From positions 403,236-467,235 of the forward strand of contig CM007332.1 in NCBI GenBank assembly GCA_000333855.2: a stretch of 64,000 nucleotides of DNA, read 5' to 3'. A program made the translations under genes and the position numbers. The notes below the pieces were generated by a model. That model saw only the letters and a list, made by a program, of their open reading frames with translations. It ran no database searches and was not told where the DNA came from. Source of the DNA: Endotrypanum monterogeii. Its lineage: Eukaryota > Euglenozoa > Kinetoplastea > Trypanosomatida > Trypanosomatidae. Below are positions 30,188 through 40,256 of this stretch, piece after piece (positions within the stretch are counted from its first letter, which is position 1; each line of letters opens with the position of its first letter).

Positions 30188-31234
30188 CTACATACTATAT
30201 TTTGACGAGGGGTAGAGAGGGAGGAGGGATTATTACGTGGGCTCGAGTTCTCCACGAAGAGGCGGCACCCTCCATCACGTTCGGCGTATTGACAACTGCT
30301 TCAGAATTATTGTACCCCTTCTCTTTTTTTTTTTCCTGTTTCGGGTGAGAGAGGTGATCGTGCTGTTGCCACGGGTCCACACAGGCAGAAGGCCAACTTC
30401 TTTCTGCTTCGCGGCCGCCTCGTTGGTGCGTATATTTTTCTTCCCAAGGTGACTAGTCGGACTTTATTTCGCCCTTCTCGTGACTGAACCGTTTGTTGGG
30501 GCTGTCTCACCTAGTCTGTGACCAGGGCCACACCTCCCTCATCCGCCCTTCCCTCCTATCTGTATTTTTTCCCCTCCTAGTTCGCCACCGAAAGCGAAGG
30601 CAACGCTGTGCATCAAGTGCGGCTTGACTCCGAAGTGAGCAAGGCGCAGGTATTTAAACCACTGCTCAGGCACTGTGCGATCTGAGTCGGGAAGCGACAG
30701 GGAGGGAGGTGGGAAAGAAGAAAAGAGGGAGAGGGCAGAGTGCACGCTGAGATTTTCAAATATCTCCCCAACGAACCACAAAAAACACTCAACGTGGGGG
30801 TCTGGGTAATCCATTTTTATTTTCTCGGGGGCGGTAGAGGAACGGAGTAGGTAAAGGACACTGGGGTAGACGTCATCGACGCACGTTAGATCCCTGGCAT
30901 AGACACGCCGGAGGAACACTGCTTCACTAGACCCTACTTGACCGGTCTTTCTCTACCGTGCCGTCATCGTTTTAGTGCAGTTGGCTCCCCTCCCCCTCTT
31001 TATTTTTTATTTTTCGGTGGAGGCGTTGAGGACGCCGCCCCACTATTGAAGTTTGTGCTTTTGTGGTGGAGCGTCGCGCTCTTCAACTCAGGGGGGTAGG
31101 GGGGAGGAGGGCCGAGCACGTCGTTGTGCTCAGTTCATCGGCTGGCTCGTCTGCGGGTGTGTCACCGAATCATAAGAGCGTCTGTCAGCGTCGGGGTTGG
31201 GGCTCTGATCAGAGAAGTTAATATAAGAAGGTCA

Positions 31235-31302
31235 AGAAGCTCTCTTTCTCCCCCTACCCGTCACACACACACACACACACACACACACCGACATCGACTC
31301 AG
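31235..31302 (+). promoter_or_regulatory. Possible trans-splice acceptor region of the second ABC gene
   Basis: A pyrimidine-rich stretch (about 31237-31262) is followed by a (CA)14 tract at 31262-31289 and then GACTCAG, with AG at 31301-31302. No ATG occurs from here to the start codon at 31424. The CA repeat between tract and AG is unusual, so the exact site is uncertain. Confidence 0.4.
31262..31289. repeat. (CA)n microsatellite
   Basis: About 14 CA units lying between a pyrimidine tract and the probable splice acceptor of the second ABC gene. Confidence 0.9.
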
Positions 31303-31423
31303 CGAGTCGCAGTGCGCTGTACGGAGAATTGATCTCGAGGAGGCGTTGCTGGCTTCAACTGCTACATCGAAGTAACGACAAACGAAAGGAAAAAAAAAGG
31401 AGTTCGTTTGTGAATACCACCCT

Positions 31424-34400
31424 ATGGCCACCATTAACGAGGCCGCGTGCGCACCTGCTCCGATGCCAACCGCCTCCTTCATCTGGGGCCCATCTGGGGT
31501 CTGCTGCAAAGGTATCCAGGCGTACCGTATAACCGCGCTTTACCTCTCTCGTGTCTGGATGCCAACATTTCCCTTCGCAGATGTCGAGTCTGCCGATTAC
31601 GTCTTCTACGCGTTGGGTATTCTTTGTGTGATGGAGGGATACCAAGCCATCCGCTACCTGTTACGTCAGCTGACCCGCTTTGGTGCCGAGGCGTCGATGA
31701 GGAGCAGAGTCGCGCTGGGTGCCGGTGACATGCTGGCGGTTGAGGGTGAGCCGAACGGTGGGGTAGGGGCAGCAGCTCCGGGGACAAAGAGGTTATTCAT
31801 CGCTGCTGCTCCAGCTGAGTCTAGAGGTGCCCCGTTACGTCCTTCACGACGCAGAGGCGCTGCTGGCGGGTGCTTCGAAGAAGATGTGACGAGCTTCCGA
31901 GGAGAAGACGTTGTTGGAGACTACAACTTTGATAGTGGTCCGAGCTCACCGACGGGCCACGGTAGAGGCGATGAGGCTCCGACATCGAAGCTGGGGTGTT
32001 TTTTTAACGTCTTTTGGCGTTCTGTGTCTAGGATGCCGCGGATTCATTCTTCCACTGGCTCCTATGGCGGCGGTGACGGCAGCGAGTGTGGTGCTCAGCG
32101 CCACCTGCAACCTTCCCACAGCGAGTTTTCGTTGGTTCACGCCCATTCTCGGGACTGTGCAGCGGCGGAGGACATATCAGCTTTGCTGCGCGGGGATAGA
32201 GAGATGCCCGTGCGACTGTCTGAAGCAGATGGTTTTGAGCGATCTGAGGCGTTGACGCAGAGCCTTGTGGGTGGGCGTGTGTACAACGCGACCGGTGGGG
32301 GTCCAACGGGGATGCAGGCTGGCGATGATGTCGAAGGGGAGGAGGACGATGAGGAGCAGACATGGGAGGCGACACCCGATATGCTTAAGCACTACTGGAA
32401 GCAGCTCGAGAGGTCCATCTTGACCGCACCGCGGCGGTCACCGGCGCGTGTCTGGTGCTCACTTCCCGAGAAGATGACCACGTTTGAGCCCGACACGGCT
32501 GCCGCGCAGGCGTGGTGTGATGATGTTATTCGTCGCGTCCTTCATCAAGGGGCTCGACAGCCGCCGTCGTGGTGGTCATGGCTAACCTCCGCGGAGCAGG
32601 GAAATGCAGCATCATCGCCGGCCTTAGGGGGAGCGACAGGGTCTTGCGTACGCCTCCAGAGGCCCGTCTTCGCCGTGCCCTCGGGCGGGTGTTTCGCCTA
32701 CCACGTCAAGCCCAACCTGGACGATTTTTATCCAGACGAGGACCTCGACGGAGAGGAGGAGGGGGAGAAGGACGACGCCGACATGGAAGAGGAGGCGGCG
32801 GGTGTGCTGGAGAGGGGGGAGGGCGAGGAGGGGAGATACACTGCTGGAATGCGCGAAGCGGTGGCGGCGTTTCCGTCTCCTGTGGTTGACGAGGGGGGCT
32901 CATCGCATTCGGGAAACTTACAGGATTTCATAAAATCACCGCGGCAGCATCGCACAGCGTCTCTCAGGGAGGGGAGTGCCACGGCCTCTGTGGGGTCTGT
33001 TGCTGCGGCAGCGGACGTGGGTAGCCGGAACACCCGCAGCAACACCTCCTCCTCCTCTATCAACGCCGCTGTCAAGTCCCTAAAAAGTCGTCGATGTAAG
33101 CTAAAGTGGGAAGCACTGTTCCTTATTTGGTTTAACGTCGTCGAAGTATCCATCTCTTCCCGCGAGATACGCGCGCTGCTGCTCAAAGCGTCTCCGCCAC
33201 CGTTTCTCGTACCCGCCATGACTCGCGACGAAGGGCCCACGGATCTCGATGTAGCCAGCACGAACCTCAGTCTTCTGTGGTTCTGGTCAACAGTGCAGCG
33301 TGTGTTTGAGACGCTCGTCGTTAACGGGGATGTAGAGAGGTGCGATGGTGACATCGAGGAGCTCAGTGCCTATGCGGCGCCACTTTTCAAAAAGTGTATT
33401 GCACGCTGGCCGGCACCGGGGGTGATGTCGCTGACTTCTGAGCCAGCGCTACACGAAGGACTTGTAGCTCTTGTCTGCGGAGCACAGGCGGCATGGGTAT
33501 CGCTCACTACAGTCCTGCGAAAGCTGTTGCACCTCCGCCGCCAGCTGTACGTGCGCAACTTGTGGAGTTTGTCACGGTACATGTACTCGAACTCGAAGGC
33601 GAAAATAATCTCAGCAGCTCTCATCGCTGTTACGATGACGCTAAGCTCACGGGTGTCGGCGGCTGGACGTGTTGTTCGTGAGCGCATCTCCAGTCATATC
33701 GAGAAGGGCGAGGATGTCGGTGTCGCCTCCGCTGAGGTCGATCCGGCGAATGGGGGTCTGACGCCGCGGTACTTAACGGCACTGTGTATTTTTGAGCTGA
33801 CGCGCATGGCCGTTCAGTACGTCATTACCAACGTGACGAGCGAGTTCATCTCGCTCACAGCTAACCAGCGATGCGAAATTGTGAAGATGCAGCTCTACGA
33901 GGCGCTGTGTCACACACAGCTTTCTTTCTACGAGCAGCACACCTACGAGGAGGTGGAGGAGATTATCTGCTATGTGAGCGACATGGAGGGGATTGATGTG
34001 CAGTTGCATCAATTTCTCTTCAACGCGATTAATGGATTCGTTACGTTACGAAATGCCCTACATCTTTTTAGCTATCGAAGCATCGGTGTGGCGGCCGCCG
34101 TTGCCCTCGCCCCCTACGCCCTGCGTCGCACGGCCAAGGCAGTAGAGAGCCGCTATGTTTTGCTCCAGCGTGAGGGATACCTTCCCTCCGCCACTTATTT
34201 ATTCGAGGATGACATGCAGCAGGGCGGCGATGATGACGGCAACGTCTTACGTGAGGGCGCTATGCTTCGTGGAGATGAGATAATCGCTGCCATCCCGCAG
34301 CTGCGGCCATATGGCGCTGATGTGCGGTTTGTGCGGTGGTGGAACCGTTACCAGCAGCGCCGGCAGCACATCCTCGTGACCCACCACACACGGGGCAAGG

Positions 34401-36442
34401 CTATCAAGGGGGGTAGGGGCGGCCGCTTCCCTGGCGTTAGCCCACGCCCCGGCAATGAGACGGCAACGTTATCGCTCTCGGGCTCTCCTCGACAGGCAAT
34501 CTCTACAACTCGCCTTCACCACATGAAGGACATCCTTGTGGAGGAGCCGCTGACGTTGTTTGAACGTGTTCGCAACTTTTTGGGGCCGTGGGTCACAGAC
34601 GAGGACGTAAATCTGGCCTGCAGCGCACTCATCGCACTGCTACAGTTGCCACACGGAAAGCTTCTTCCTGGAGTTGGCAAAGCGCTGCTGAACTTGAGTG
34701 AGTGGTTGTTGCCAATGGTCGCTTCAGTGTACGGTAAGGTGTGGTGTGGGCAGCCTGGACTGGATAGCTTCCAGTTGCTGGAGGGCATGCAGGCCATCGA
34801 GTCTGTCGTCGACATCGTTGTTCAGGCTTTTGACACAGCAGAGATGGTGGGCTACAATGCTTATAAAGCCAGCATGCTGGAGCGACTGTTGCAGCCAGCG
34901 GAGTGGGAGGTCATCTCGCAAGAAGAGGAGATGTATGTGGCGAACTTCACCATGTCGGCGACGGCGGTGCGCGAGCTGGCGGATGCTCAGCATGCGTGTC
35001 TTGGGTCGGCATCGCACACAAAGACGGAGGGTCAAGGCACTAGGCATTTCGCGAGCCGTACACGAGGCGTCACCGCGACCATTGCCGAGGCCCGCTCGTC
35101 TGCATTCTACCGTCGGCACTACCTGCGCAATATCGAGGTGCGCAATGTCCGGTTGCGGTATCTGGCGCCAGACCATCAACAATCGGGACCAGGTACAAGA
35201 GAGGCGCCGGTGGTGGCATCGCCTCAGCGCAGCAGCTCCATACCCTTCACTTCGAAGGGTGGCAGCCACCTCGACAGCTCCCCCTTCACGCAACGGCTGG
35301 AATCGTTGAGCGACGGCTATGGCGCTGACACCGTCGACGAATGCCTCCCCACCTTTTCTGGTGACATTATTTTATGGTCTCCCACACTGCAGCGTGGTCG
35401 ATTTATCTGCATAACAGGTCCCAACGGTAGTGGCAAGACGGCGCTCGTCAGCCTCTTGTTGGCCCTCTACGTGAACGCGGGCGGGGGGGTGTCCTCACAC
35501 GCCGTCATGCCCCCCCACCGGGGCCAGCTCGGTGCCGGGAAGATTACGTTTTGTTTCACGCCACGTAAACAGTCGCGAAGGCTTCGGCGGGGTACACAGT
35601 TGAAGGGTGCCTGTGCCGCTGCCGCACGCACCGTGCTCGACCTGCCAGGTACTGCCAGTCCCCTCCCTGGGAATGCTTCGCGCAATCTGGAGCGTATCAT
35701 GACCACTGTCGATGTCGGGGGTGACGAGGCTGGAGTCGCACAGTGCCGATCCGCCCCGAGTACATGGCGTCCACGACTCCACACAAGTCAAAGCACGCCC
35801 GTAGTGAATGCCAGCGTGGGTGAGTATGAGATGGAGTCGGAGCCCGGCAATGACTCTGCCCGCCGATACGCCAGCGCTGTAAGAGATGACGACGCCTACG
35901 CTGACACACGCGTTGATGTGCGCGCCATTCCTGCCGATGTGCTTCGGCGTTACATATTTAGCTACGTGCCAGAGGTTCCCACAATTTTCCCTGGTGCCAC
36001 CGTGGCTCAAAACATCTCCCTCGCCGGATACGTCTCTGTGGCGACCGACACCGTCATGCGGCGAGTCCTTCGGTCTGCAGCGTTGGCTCAGTGTGAGTTT
36101 ATTCACCAACTCCCCCTTGGGTTTCTCACTCGTGTGTCAGACAGCACCGGCAGCACGTGGAGTGCGTTCGGTCAGCACAGCGCAGGTGGCGCAAACACGA
36201 GCGTTACACGACTGAGCGCTGACCAGGCAAAGCGGCTCATGTTGGCGAGGGCCTACTTCCATGGTGGTGAAGTGTTGTTGCTGGATGAGCCGACAAAGGA
36301 GATCGAGGAGGCGTCCACCTCTGCAAAGCTATGTGAGGGCTGGCGTGGACTGCTAGACAGCGGATATTTGAGTGGTGTCGTTTGTGCCACTCTCGATGAG
36401 AACCTCCTGCGCCTTGCCGACCACGTCATCTGCCTCCCCTGA
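31424..36442 (+). CDS. Large ABC-transporter-like protein with decayed ATPase motifs
   Basis: The 1672-residue protein is a paralogue of the preceding gene. Shared blocks include LSSRVSAAGR (upstream: LSSRVAAAGL) and MQLYEALCHTQLSFYEQ before EVEEIICYVSDMEGIDV. Walker A is intact (GPNGSGKT, 1332-1339) and Walker B keeps Asp1621/Glu1622. The Q-loop reads VPEVP, so Gln is Glu1517. The signature is LSADQ (1597-1601) instead of LSGGQ. The D-loop after DEPT reads KEIEE, and the H-loop His is Leu1657 (CATLDEN). The Walker A to Q-loop spacing is about 180 residues, with a large Ser/Arg-rich insertion. An acidic segment lies at about 430-465. ATP binding seems possible; hydrolysis at its own site is doubtful. 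The simplest reading is the regulatory half of a heterodimer with the upstream protein. A stand-alone non-transport role cannot be excluded. Confidence 0.78.
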   Translation: MATINEAACAPAPMPTASFIWGPSGVCCKGIQAYRITALYLSRVWMPTFPFADVESADYVFYALGILCVMEGYQAIRYLLRQLTRFGAEASMRSRVALGAGDMLAVEGEPNGGVGAAAPGTKRLFIAAAPAESRGAPLRPSRRRGAAGGCFEEDVTSFRGEDVVGDYNFDSGPSSPTGHGRGDEAPTSKLGCFFNVFWRSVSRMPRIHSSTGSYGGGDGSECGAQRHLQPSHSEFSLVHAHSRDCAAAEDISALLRGDREMPVRLSEADGFERSEALTQSLVGGRVYNATGGGPTGMQAGDDVEGEEDDEEQTWEATPDMLKHYWKQLERSILTAPRRSPARVWCSLPEKMTTFEPDTAAAQAWCDDVIRRVLHQGARQPPSWWSWLTSAEQGNAASSPALGGATGSCVRLQRPVFAVPSGGCFAYHVKPNLDDFYPDEDLDGEEEGEKDDADMEEEAAGVLERGEGEEGRYTAGMREAVAAFPSPVVDEGGSSHSGNLQDFIKSPRQHRTASLREGSATASVGSVAAAADVGSRNTRSNTSSSSINAAVKSLKSRRCKLKWEALFLIWFNVVEVSISSREIRALLLKASPPPFLVPAMTRDEGPTDLDVASTNLSLLWFWSTVQRVFETLVVNGDVERCDGDIEELSAYAAPLFKKCIARWPAPGVMSLTSEPALHEGLVALVCGAQAAWVSLTTVLRKLLHLRRQLYVRNLWSLSRYMYSNSKAKIISAALIAVTMTLSSRVSAAGRVVRERISSHIEKGEDVGVASAEVDPANGGLTPRYLTALCIFELTRMAVQYVITNVTSEFISLTANQRCEIVKMQLYEALCHTQLSFYEQHTYEEVEEIICYVSDMEGIDVQLHQFLFNAINGFVTLRNALHLFSYRSIGVAAAVALAPYALRRTAKAVESRYVLLQREGYLPSATYLFEDDMQQGGDDDGNVLREGAMLRGDEIIAAIPQLRPYGADVRFVRWWNRYQQRRQHILVTHHTRGKAIKGGRGGRFPGVSPRPGNETATLSLSGSPRQAISTTRLHHMKDILVEEPLTLFERVRNFLGPWVTDEDVNLACSALIALLQLPHGKLLPGVGKALLNLSEWLLPMVASVYGKVWCGQPGLDSFQLLEGMQAIESVVDIVVQAFDTAEMVGYNAYKASMLERLLQPAEWEVISQEEEMYVANFTMSATAVRELADAQHACLGSASHTKTEGQGTRHFASRTRGVTATIAEARSSAFYRRHYLRNIEVRNVRLRYLAPDHQQSGPGTREAPVVASPQRSSSIPFTSKGGSHLDSSPFTQRLESLSDGYGADTVDECLPTFSGDIILWSPTLQRGRFICITGPNGSGKTALVSLLLALYVNAGGGVSSHAVMPPHRGQLGAGKITFCFTPRKQSRRLRRGTQLKGACAAAARTVLDLPGTASPLPGNASRNLERIMTTVDVGGDEAGVAQCRSAPSTWRPRLHTSQSTPVVNASVGEYEMESEPGNDSARRYASAVRDDDAYADTRVDVRAIPADVLRRYIFSYVPEVPTIFPGATVAQNISLAGYVSVATDTVMRRVLRSAALAQCEFIHQLPLGFLTRVSDSTGSTWSAFGQHSAGGANTSVTRLSADQAKRLMLARAYFHGGEVLLLDEPTKEIEEASTSAKLCEGWRGLLDSGYLSGVVCATLDENLLRLADHVICLP

Positions 36443-37436
36443 GTCTGAGGCGGAGTTGGGAGTGGCTTCCCATATCGAGAGGTCGACGGGTCCACATCAG
36501 AGGGCCACGGGAGGGACGCGGCGGAATCGCTGATGCGCGAGGCGAAAGTCGTCCTCCACGGAGGAATGCAGCATCCATATTTGTAGCGGAGAAAGCTGCA
36601 GTGGGTTCACGAGAGTCTTTTTTTTTTTTTTACACGTGTGTGTGTGGGGGGGGGGGTGGCTGTAGACGCATTCGCGTTTTTCTCCCCCTTACTATTCTCT
36701 CTGTAGGACATGGGTAGAGGTTATATGCTCGAGAGGTCTGATACGTTGGCGACAGATGGTTGAGAAAGCTCTTACAGGTGCGGCAACAACTGCGGTATTG
36801 CTGCTCGTCTGTCACCGTGTTTGAGTGTGTGTGACCAAATGCTTGATCTGCTGAAGGGTTGAAAGCAACTTACCGAAGAAAAAGGGACATGCTGCCGAGA
36901 GAGGGAGGAGGGGGTCTTGAGCACATACCACTACAAAAAAAAAACTACCTGCACGCGCTCTTATAGTGTGTGTGTGTGTGTTCGCTTTTCTTGGTGTAAT
37001 GTACCACTGGGTATAGTCTCTAACAAAAGAATATTTCCTTCCCTCTCCCCGAGTGCAAGCCGTTGAATGGCACAAATTTTTTCTTTCTTATCTGGATGTT
37101 TTGGCGAGCAATAAAAAACATGAGACCAAAAAAAGAAAAAAAACATGACACATCTTCGTTTGACTCCGTCGTCTGTTTTCTGCCATAGCAGTACTAAATC
37201 TTCCCCCCCCCCCTTACCTCTCTTTTCCTGCCCTCGCTTTTCCTCGTTTTTTTTTTTTTCGATGCATATGTGCGTGTGAATATCAAATAAAGAGAGGATG
37301 TTCTCGCTGCAACACCAAATAGTTCTATAGTTTTATTTATCAGTCACTGATAACGCAAAAAAAAAAAACACGCTGTGGTTCATCATATTCCATGGAAAGT
37401 CCTATGGAGCGCCTTTTATTTTCATCTCTAAAGGCC
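36443..37436. other. Intergenic region after the second ABC gene
   Basis: About 1 kb with T, G, C and A homopolymer runs and a short GT tract near 36967-36980. Nothing coding or structured was recognised. Confidence 0.6.
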
Positions 37437-37499
37437 CCCATTTACATCCCCCACCCTTCCTCCCCCTTTTCCCCTCTGTTAGCGCTGTCTTTTCTGCAG
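37437..37499 (+). promoter_or_regulatory. Probable trans-splice acceptor of the 535-residue gene
   Basis: A long pyrimidine tract (37446-37479) is followed by GCTGTCTTTTCTGCAG, with AG at 37498-37499. The start codon is 31 nt further on, after an A12 run. Confidence 0.65.
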
Positions 37500-37529
37500 T
37501 CGCCCGTATTGCTCGATTAAAAAAAAAAA

Positions 37530-39137
37530 ATGTCGTCTGTGAATCGATTGACCCGTCCCGATTTGGCAGCGATTGCCGTGCAGTCGCCAGTGCTCCCCAC
37601 CGAAGTGCAACAGCAGCACCGAAGCGTCTTTTCGAGACAAGCGAGTAGTTCACGTCATCCGTCGTGCCACTTGGTGGACAGCCCAGGCATGCCCAGTGGC
37701 TACCAGGCGTCATCTTCTTTGCCCCATGGCGCGCTGAACGACCTCCCGCTGAGTATGAAGCACTTTATTTGTCTCTGCTCGACATCGAGTACTCCGGCGT
37801 CCGAGAAGGACCTGCGGCGACAGCTGCTGTTGCTCCGTGACCACTGTGTCGGGCTCAGCAACAAGATCAAGGAAAAGGAGCTTCTTTCTCAAGGAGGCAA
37901 ACATATTTCGCACCGGGTGGAGGCGACCGCAGACTTCAATAGTTGCCTTGTCATTATTTTCACTGCGTCGCTCGTCTTTGCAGATGAGATGGAGGACATA
38001 GCGAGGGACAGCCTGAGCAGCATCGTGGAGAAGCTGAAGGCCGCCCAGGAGAGCGGTGACGAGAGGGTGTTCCGTGCCGCAGTTGTGGAGGTGGTCAACC
38101 GCATTCTTCTTTGCACGCCGCTGGAACCACCTGCTTTTGATTTGGTAAGTTTATCGACGACGGCGAGAACTTCTGAGCAAAGTCTGCGGAAGAGTGGTGA
38201 GTGGGAGCCTACCCTTAAAGACGAGTGTCTCGACTTCTTAGTGGTCGAGGACGGCGTCCCGCTTCTTCTTGAATATGCGTGGATGCGGTGGCTAAGGTTT
38301 TTCGAGGAGGGATATGCTCGCTACATGGAGAGTCTCTCCACGGAGCAGCAGCGGGGGGCAAGGGCGGCGACGGCCGTGGAACCTGTCACCTTCGCCGATG
38401 ACGAGGATGTCGAGGAGTCGGTCCAGAGGGGGCATATAGCCCCTACACCCGGGGCGTGGCCCACAGCCGCGATGCCACGTTTCGCTCCACGGCAGACTCA
38501 CTGGAAGTCAAGGACGAGTGCGTATGCCCAGTTTAGCTGCCTTCTTCTGGCCATTTTTTTTGTGCGCACCAAAGAATTTTCCCTCAACTACCTCGCCCGT
38601 GTCACAAAGCTGGTGCAGTACTATGAGTATCAGCTCCAGTACGAGGACGGCAGACCGATCACTGTGAAGGAGGGCGTCGATAACGGAACAGTACACTACA
38701 AACTACGCGACAGAGACAACGCGAGGTCTTCGGCAGGGACCCCCAGAAAACTCCCAAAGGAGGAGGAGGTGGAGGAGAGGGAGGTGGCGGCCGCGCCAGC
38801 TTTCTTGTCCACGCCGGGGTACGACAGTTGCGCTACTCTGCACACCTGTACCAGTCGCCCAGCGTCCGTGATGCAGGAGAGCGCACCTGTGCAGCCGCAT
38901 CGCAGGCGGCACACGTGCTTCTTCACGGAGGAGCTACCAGAGGAGGTGCAACCGTCGACTCGCAAACTGAACGACGATCAGGGCGAGGGCGGAGACACCA
39001 GGAGATCACAAGAGGCGTCGTCTGCAATTCCGGTTCGCTATATCGAGGGAATAGACCTCCCTAGTCTATGGGCAGGATGCGAAGGTGAGTGCGTGCAGTT
39101 GGACGACCGAGGTTTTGAGCTCAATGGGGCTGCGTAA
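37530..39137 (+). CDS. Conserved-looking protein of unknown function, 535 residues
   Basis: I do not recognise a family. Residues about 70-200 look mainly helical and well structured, with a charged helix (EKDLRRQLLLLRDHCVGL), then SCLVIIFTASLVFADEM and a further amphipathic helix. A second ordered block at about 230-275 contains DFLVVEDGVPLLLEYAWMRW, and a third at about 325-370 has a hydrophobic patch (QFSCLLLAIFFV) followed by KEFSLNYLARVTKLVQYYEYQ. The C-terminal 140 residues are charged and low-complexity. The hydrophobic patches are short and could be buried core rather than membrane spans. Codon use matches the neighbouring genes. The start is the first ATG after the predicted splice site. 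Confidence 0.8.
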   Translation: MSSVNRLTRPDLAAIAVQSPVLPTEVQQQHRSVFSRQASSSRHPSCHLVDSPGMPSGYQASSSLPHGALNDLPLSMKHFICLCSTSSTPASEKDLRRQLLLLRDHCVGLSNKIKEKELLSQGGKHISHRVEATADFNSCLVIIFTASLVFADEMEDIARDSLSSIVEKLKAAQESGDERVFRAAVVEVVNRILLCTPLEPPAFDLVSLSTTARTSEQSLRKSGEWEPTLKDECLDFLVVEDGVPLLLEYAWMRWLRFFEEGYARYMESLSTEQQRGARAATAVEPVTFADDEDVEESVQRGHIAPTPGAWPTAAMPRFAPRQTHWKSRTSAYAQFSCLLLAIFFVRTKEFSLNYLARVTKLVQYYEYQLQYEDGRPITVKEGVDNGTVHYKLRDRDNARSSAGTPRKLPKEEEVEEREVAAAPAFLSTPGYDSCATLHTCTSRPASVMQESAPVQPHRRRHTCFFTEELPEEVQPSTRKLNDDQGEGGDTRRSQEASSAIPVRYIEGIDLPSLWAGCEGECVQLDDRGFELNGAA

Positions 39138-39509
39138 GAATATATGCGGGGGGGGGATAGACAAGAATTCTTCCATCACAACACTCGCGATGTCGGCGTC
39201 ATGCTGAAGAGGTGTGAGTTGAGCGGTTTTTCTTCACTGATTTCAATTGCGCCACTTCACCCCGTTAAACATACGCTGAAGTCTTCTATTCACCGGTCTT
39301 GTGTGTTCACTTGCCTCCATGGGGTGACTCGTGCTCTCTTTCGGGCACTTGTTTCTCGATCGGGTGCGTGGAGGAGTGGGGGGGGGTGATTCGTCTTTGT
39401 CTCGGTGATCTGTGTATAGTTGTGTAGATGTCACTTATCAAACAAACAAAAAGAATACCGTTTTCACCTAAGAGCGTACGAATAATAATAAAAAAGTAGG
39501 CTTGCGGTA

Positions 39510-39531
39510 ACACACACACACACACACACAC
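39510..39531. repeat. (CA)n microsatellite
   Basis: About 11 CA units in non-coding DNA. Confidence 0.9.
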
Positions 39532-40234
39532 GCAGGCAGAGCAGCGTGCAGCCAGTACCACTCTTGTCTCTTCGTTTTTTTTCCCCCCTTATCCTCCCCC
39601 CCCCCATCACCTCACTTCGATTCATTTATATCTTTTCCTGAATTTCAGTGTGTCGGAATTTTCTCCCCACGCCTCTTCCCATCTTCATCTTTTTTTTTTT
39701 CGTAACAGGTGGGTGTCTACGCTCCGCTATAAAATCCGAAAATTTCTTCAACGGCAACACCTGTCCCATCCTGCCGCTGCTGTCGTTGATATCTTCATAT
39801 GTACACACACACTATAATATATGTATTTGTGTATGTAGGTGTATTATTTCATCCGCTCGGTTTTATTCTGTCATATTGTGGAGTTTATTTCACTCGCTGC
39901 TCCTTTTTTTTTTTCGTTTTGTTTCTGTGCTATTGTGCCCTTGACACTTAGCCATTCCTCATCACGCACACGTCATGCCAAAAGCGTATCTTGTAATAAT
40001 ACGTTTCCATGAGACAGTTCATCTAGGAGGTAAAAATTGCCTTTGCCCCTTTTTTTTTTCCTCTCCTTCTCTTTTTTTTAATTTTTTTTTTTTCGTTTGT
40101 TTTTTTCTCTCTCTCTTTCAGATGAGTTTGTTGATGAACATTGACACATATTTACCCTACCGACTTCTGTCTTATAGTTCTCCCCCCTTGACCAATGCAT
40201 AGACACATATATGCACACACCTATATATATACAA

Positions 40235-40256
40235 ATATATATATATATATATATAT
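40235..40256. repeat. (TA)n microsatellite
   Basis: About 11 TA units within a longer TA/ATGT-rich stretch. Confidence 0.9.

Larger units (their letters stand above)
28790..31234. other. Intergenic region between the two ABC genes
   Basis: Contains a (GT)n tract at 28884-28910, (TA)n tracts at 29156-29184 and 29333-29361, an (ATT)n tract at 30165-30187 and several pyrimidine blocks. A 126-codon minus-strand frame (30539-30919) and an 84-codon plus-strand frame (29847-30101) are open, but neither has support. Confidence 0.55.

Noticed and set aside
30539..30919. 126-codon minus-strand frame with fairly balanced composition
   Set aside because: It runs against an otherwise uniform plus-strand cluster and has no matching pyrimidine/AG signal that I could support and no recognised domain.
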